From the NCBI GenBank assembly GCA_002340255.1, contig DDLS01000046.1, positions 57,004-121,003 on the forward strand: a stretch of DNA of 64,000 nt, in the 5' to 3' direction. The notes under the pieces were generated by a model. The model was not told where the DNA came from. It ran no database searches and saw only the letters and a list, made by a program, of their open reading frames with translations. Shown here piece after piece: positions 60,973-64,000 of this stretch (within the stretch, counting starts at the first letter, position 1; each line of letters begins with the position of its first letter). The stretch is from Cyanobacteria bacterium UBA2566 (GTDB lineage: Bacteria; Cyanobacteriota; Cyanobacteriia; Cyanobacteriales; Desertifilaceae). Position numbers and translations under genes: made by a program.

Positions 60973-63756
60973 TTAGCTCATCTTCACCGGTAAGGCGATC
61001 GCCCATTCTGTGCCTTCCCATTCCGTAGAAGAATACTCCAGGGTTCCTAGATGTTGCTCAGTAATAATTTGATAGGCAATGGAGAGTCCTAAGCCTGTCC
61101 CTTGCCCCACATCCTTGGTCGTAAAAAAGGGATCAAATAATCGAGATTTTATGGACTCTTTAATCCCAATCCCATTATCAGTGATACTGATTTTCACCAA
61201 GCCAGCCTCGACAAATTGCGTTATTATGCTGATTTGACCAGTATAGGATTGAACGTCATTACGGAATAGAGTGCGATCGCGCTCTTCAATGGCATCTATG
61301 GCATTCATCATTAAATTCATAAACACCTGATTTAACTGATCGGGATAACATTCCACCAAGGGTAAGTCAGCATACTCTTTTTTAATTTGAATCTCTCGAC
61401 GATGTTGATCCCCTTGTAATCTAGATTGTAGTAACGTTAAACTACTCTCCAATCCCTGATGAATATCCACTGCTTTAATCCCCACCTGATCCATATGAGA
61501 AAAAATCCGCAAAGAAGAAACAATAGAATCAATACGATTCGCTCCCTGCTTCATGGACTCTAAAATTTTCGGTAGATCTTCCATTAAAAATTCAAAATCA
61601 ATCTCTTCTATCGTTTCCGCTACCTGTGGCTGAGGATGAGGATAGCTTTCCTGATAAGCCTCAATCAGACCCATTAAATCTTGTATATAAGTTTCTGCAT
61701 AGCCTAAATTCCCATAGATAAAACTAATCGGATTATTAATTTCATGGGCAATTCCTGCCACTAATTGCCCTAAACTCGACATCTTCTCAGTTTGGATGAG
61801 TTGAGATTGAGTCTGGCGCAATTCGGCTAACGTTTTTTCTAGTTCTTCTGTCTTCCGTCTGAGTTTATATTCGGATTCTCGCAAATCAGATTCTGCTTGC
61901 TTACGCGCGGTTATATTTTCTTGAATCCCTAAAAAATGAGTCATTTTCCGATCGGCATTGAACATAGGAGAAATGGTCGCATGTGCCCAGTATAGAGAAC
62001 CATCCTTGCGTCGGTTGTGAAACTCCCCTCGCCATTCATTTCCTGATTTAATCGTCTTCCATAATTCTTTATAATATGCCTTACTCTGCGCTCCAGAATT
62101 CAAAATCCGTGGTGTTTTTCCTTGAACTTCTTGTAAACTATACCCGGTCATTTGAGTAAACTGGGAATTAACATATTCAATTTTCCCTTTTAAATCCGTA
62201 ATAATAATACCATTGGCACTTTGTTCTACAGCTTGCGAAAGTTGACGCACTTTCTCTTCCGCTTTTCGGCGAGGTGTAATATCTAAACTATACTCAATTA
62301 TTTGTACCAAGTTTCCTTGAGCATCCAAAATAGGATAGGCATGGACTTCTACAAACATTGGATTTCCTTGGGCATCAAAATGAGTATGTTCTACAACTGT
62401 AGGCTGTTTTGTTTTTCGCAAAATTTCTAATGGACAGGGAGAAGAACCCTCGATATTATCCCCACAAATACTATTGCACTTATGAGTTAAAGAGTAACAC
62501 TGAGCATCCTTAATTTTACCTAGTTTTTCGGCCGCAGTATTGGCAGTAATAATTTTATGATTAGCTGCATCAATAACATAAAAAGCATCAGCTAGAGAGT
62601 TAATGACATTATTCAAAAAACGATTTTGTTGCTCAATCTTTATTTCTGCATCCTGGTGTTTAATTTTAGCATCTGTTAACCCGATCGAAAGAATTAAAAC
62701 GATCGCCGTTAATCCGAGAAACGGTAGAGTAATTTTTTTGCGAATAGGGAGTAGAATTTCCTGGAGATCCTCCGGAGATACATAGGACACCACTTTCCAA
62801 TAATACTCGGATGCACCGATCTCTAAATCACTGGCAGTAAAGGCATCTGGAGCGCCCGTACTAGATTTCTGTCCCTCACCTAAGGGATAGATAGTGACAA
62901 ACGTAAACAATCCATTTTTAGTATAAAATTGACTTTTACGTTCCTGACTAATGCGTTGCCATTCCTGGGGAAACTGCTTGGCAAACGTTTGCGGGAGTTC
63001 AGTGGGGCGATCGCTATACATAAACCCCCATAGCTGCAATTCTGAAACTCCGGTAAACCAAAATCCTTCCGCATTTAATAACATCAGATTGCCCGGAGCA
63101 TGAAGCGCTTTCTTTTTTAGTTCAGTTAACAATTCATTGCCTAGATAATTCACTAACATCACGCCTCGTTTCTGCCCCTGTTCATCGAATACAGGCATCC
63201 CAAATCGAATCGTGGGCTTTAAGGGCTGTTCAATATTGCCTTGTTCCATGTTCAAATCAAAGGGAGACACAAAAATTTCTCCCGCCGGAAGTACCCAGGT
63301 ATCTTGAAAGTAATAGCGATTGACTTTATTTTGTAGTTTCTCCACTGGCACAACCGAGGGCTGACCTTTATTAAAATTAACCCGAACAATTTCGAGTCCA
63401 GTTTGATCTAAAAATCGAATTTGATCGTAGAGGTGTTTATGGACAGAAAAGTGAAATAATTCATTGGATAGAGCATTCCGTTGCTCAACCATGGAGTCAA
63501 CTAGATAATTTTGCAGTTCATTCAATTCAGCTAAGATTTTCAAATCAGATACAATTAACTGAAACTCTCTGGAAATTTGATCCGTTTGTCCTTCAAGGCT
63601 GTTGGTTACCTGGATTTGTAATAGGGTTTTCGCTTGCTTGATCTCTTGAGTATAGATAAAACCAGTAACGGCAGTGATAGGGGCGATCAAGATTAAAAAA
63701 ATGATCAGTAATCGGTATGCTTTTTTAGATTGAATCAAAGAGATGAATTGAGTCAT
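60973..63756 (-). CDS. Hybrid-free sensor histidine kinase with Cache-like and PAS domains
   Basis: 927 residues. Membrane helices at about 15-33 and 345-365 enclose a ~310-residue extracytoplasmic domain of double-Cache type. Then comes a PAS-like domain with a cysteine-rich insert (CYSLTHKCNSICG), a second PAS/PAC (SANGIIITDLKGKIEYVN), a coiled coil, and a kinase core with LVAGIAHEINNPISFIYGN, N box LMMNAIDAIEE, TDNGIGI and GQGTGLGLSIA. It senses an external ligand and phosphorylates an unlinked regulator. The core is close to that of the kinase at 40866. Confidence 0.9.
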   Translation of the reverse strand: MTQFISLIQSKKAYRLLIIFLILIAPITAVTGFIYTQEIKQAKTLLQIQVTNSLEGQTDQISREFQLIVSDLKILAELNELQNYLVDSMVEQRNALSNELFHFSVHKHLYDQIRFLDQTGLEIVRVNFNKGQPSVVPVEKLQNKVNRYYFQDTWVLPAGEIFVSPFDLNMEQGNIEQPLKPTIRFGMPVFDEQGQKRGVMLVNYLGNELLTELKKKALHAPGNLMLLNAEGFWFTGVSELQLWGFMYSDRPTELPQTFAKQFPQEWQRISQERKSQFYTKNGLFTFVTIYPLGEGQKSSTGAPDAFTASDLEIGASEYYWKVVSYVSPEDLQEILLPIRKKITLPFLGLTAIVLILSIGLTDAKIKHQDAEIKIEQQNRFLNNVINSLADAFYVIDAANHKIITANTAAEKLGKIKDAQCYSLTHKCNSICGDNIEGSSPCPLEILRKTKQPTVVEHTHFDAQGNPMFVEVHAYPILDAQGNLVQIIEYSLDITPRRKAEEKVRQLSQAVEQSANGIIITDLKGKIEYVNSQFTQMTGYSLQEVQGKTPRILNSGAQSKAYYKELWKTIKSGNEWRGEFHNRRKDGSLYWAHATISPMFNADRKMTHFLGIQENITARKQAESDLRESEYKLRRKTEELEKTLAELRQTQSQLIQTEKMSSLGQLVAGIAHEINNPISFIYGNLGYAETYIQDLMGLIEAYQESYPHPQPQVAETIEEIDFEFLMEDLPKILESMKQGANRIDSIVSSLRIFSHMDQVGIKAVDIHQGLESSLTLLQSRLQGDQHRREIQIKKEYADLPLVECYPDQLNQVFMNLMMNAIDAIEERDRTLFRNDVQSYTGQISIITQFVEAGLVKISITDNGIGIKESIKSRLFDPFFTTKDVGQGTGLGLSIAYQIITEQHLGTLEYSSTEWEGTEWAIALPVKMS

Positions 63757-63906
63757 GGTATATTTTTCTGCTATAGATCATTAGACCTCTTGCAAATTAA
63801 TTTTATGCTACACTTAAGGTTTTTTGTGTTTCAGAAGCGAGAGTTAACTCATAGTTACAGCGCTTCGCGCTGCTATGAGGTACATTGTTGATCGTAGATG
63901 TGAGTT

Positions 63907-63989
63907 GTCATTGCGACCGCAGGGAAGCAATCGCCAAGATTGGGGGATTTTGCGATTGCTTCATTCCACTTCGTTCCATTCGCAATGAC
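63907..63989. repeat. Palindromic MITE-like repeat
   Basis: Outer arms GTCATTGCG (63907-63915) / CGCAATGAC (63981-63989) and inner arms GAAGCAATCGC (63924-63934) / GCGATTGCTTC (63952-63962) form a nested inverted repeat. It lies upstream of the last kinase gene. Elements with this core are common in cyanobacterial genomes. Confidence 0.75.
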
Positions 63990-64000
63990 TGATCTCAATG

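Overview
The window is chromosomal DNA from a cyanobacterium, probably a motile one. Evidence: the palindrome GCGATCGC (HIP1) recurs throughout; there are cyanobacterium-restricted families (Ycf34, a DUF3038/DUF4335 pair, a PatA-type regulator, the long plant-type IspH); there are GTAN8TAC sites that look like NtcA boxes; and there are heptameric tandem repeats and palindromic repeats typical of these genomes. No rRNA, tRNA or CRISPR array was seen. The genus cannot be fixed from the sequence.

Region 1 (1-13.6 kb) is a five-gene chemotaxis operon of the pil/hmp type: PatA-type regulator, CheY, CheW, MCP and CheA, followed by a small conserved gene and a terminator. The MCP has a long acidic N-terminal region. 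The CheA is 2307 residues long because two families of acidic tandem repeats lie between its Hpt and kinase domains.

Region 2 (13.6-20.2 kb) is housekeeping: a Ca2+/cation antiporter, two tandem SGNH-like proteins, folP, tpiA and glutaredoxin.

Region 3 (20.2-31.6 kb) is a Nit1C-type nitrogen cluster: AIR-synthase-like protein, GNAT, radical SAM protein, nitrilase, Sll0783-type protein, MSMEG_0570-type small protein, a broken isochorismatase-family gene, a GAF-LuxR regulator, a flavoprotein and a glycosyltransferase. Two of its promoters have a GTAN8TAC box followed 22-23 bases later by TAATCT, the architecture of NtcA-activated promoters. Between the radical SAM and GNAT genes, on the opposite strand, sit the two most striking genes of the window. 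One is a 375-codon, intronless, true eukaryotic-type actin (not MreB/ParM). Sixty-one bases after it is a 45-codon beta-thymosin, the small actin-monomer-binding peptide of animals, behind a strong AGGAGGT ribosome binding site. An actin plus its monomer-sequestering partner, arranged as a bacterial operon inside a nitrogen-scavenging cluster, is the main candidate for an undescribed system here.

Region 4 (31.7-47 kb) holds a decayed duplicate of the start of a peptide ABC ATPase gene flanking a translationally coupled gene pair that includes a DUF488 protein. It continues with the intact double ATPase, DUF4335/DUF3038, a phytol-kinase-like membrane protein, a papain-lipase fusion, a histidine kinase, the CCA-adding enzyme, Ycf34, an ankyrin protein and an ABC-type substrate-binding protein.

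Region 5 (47-64 kb) holds ispH, an SGNH hydrolase, an ammonium transporter with an upstream GTAN8TAC box, purE, a ROK kinase plus nagA pair (amino-sugar use), a Uma2 remnant, two histidine kinases, a methyltransferase, a truncated XPB-type helicase, and an ArsR-permease pair. Palindromic and MITE-like repeats are scattered between genes, and one has entered the 3' end of nagA.
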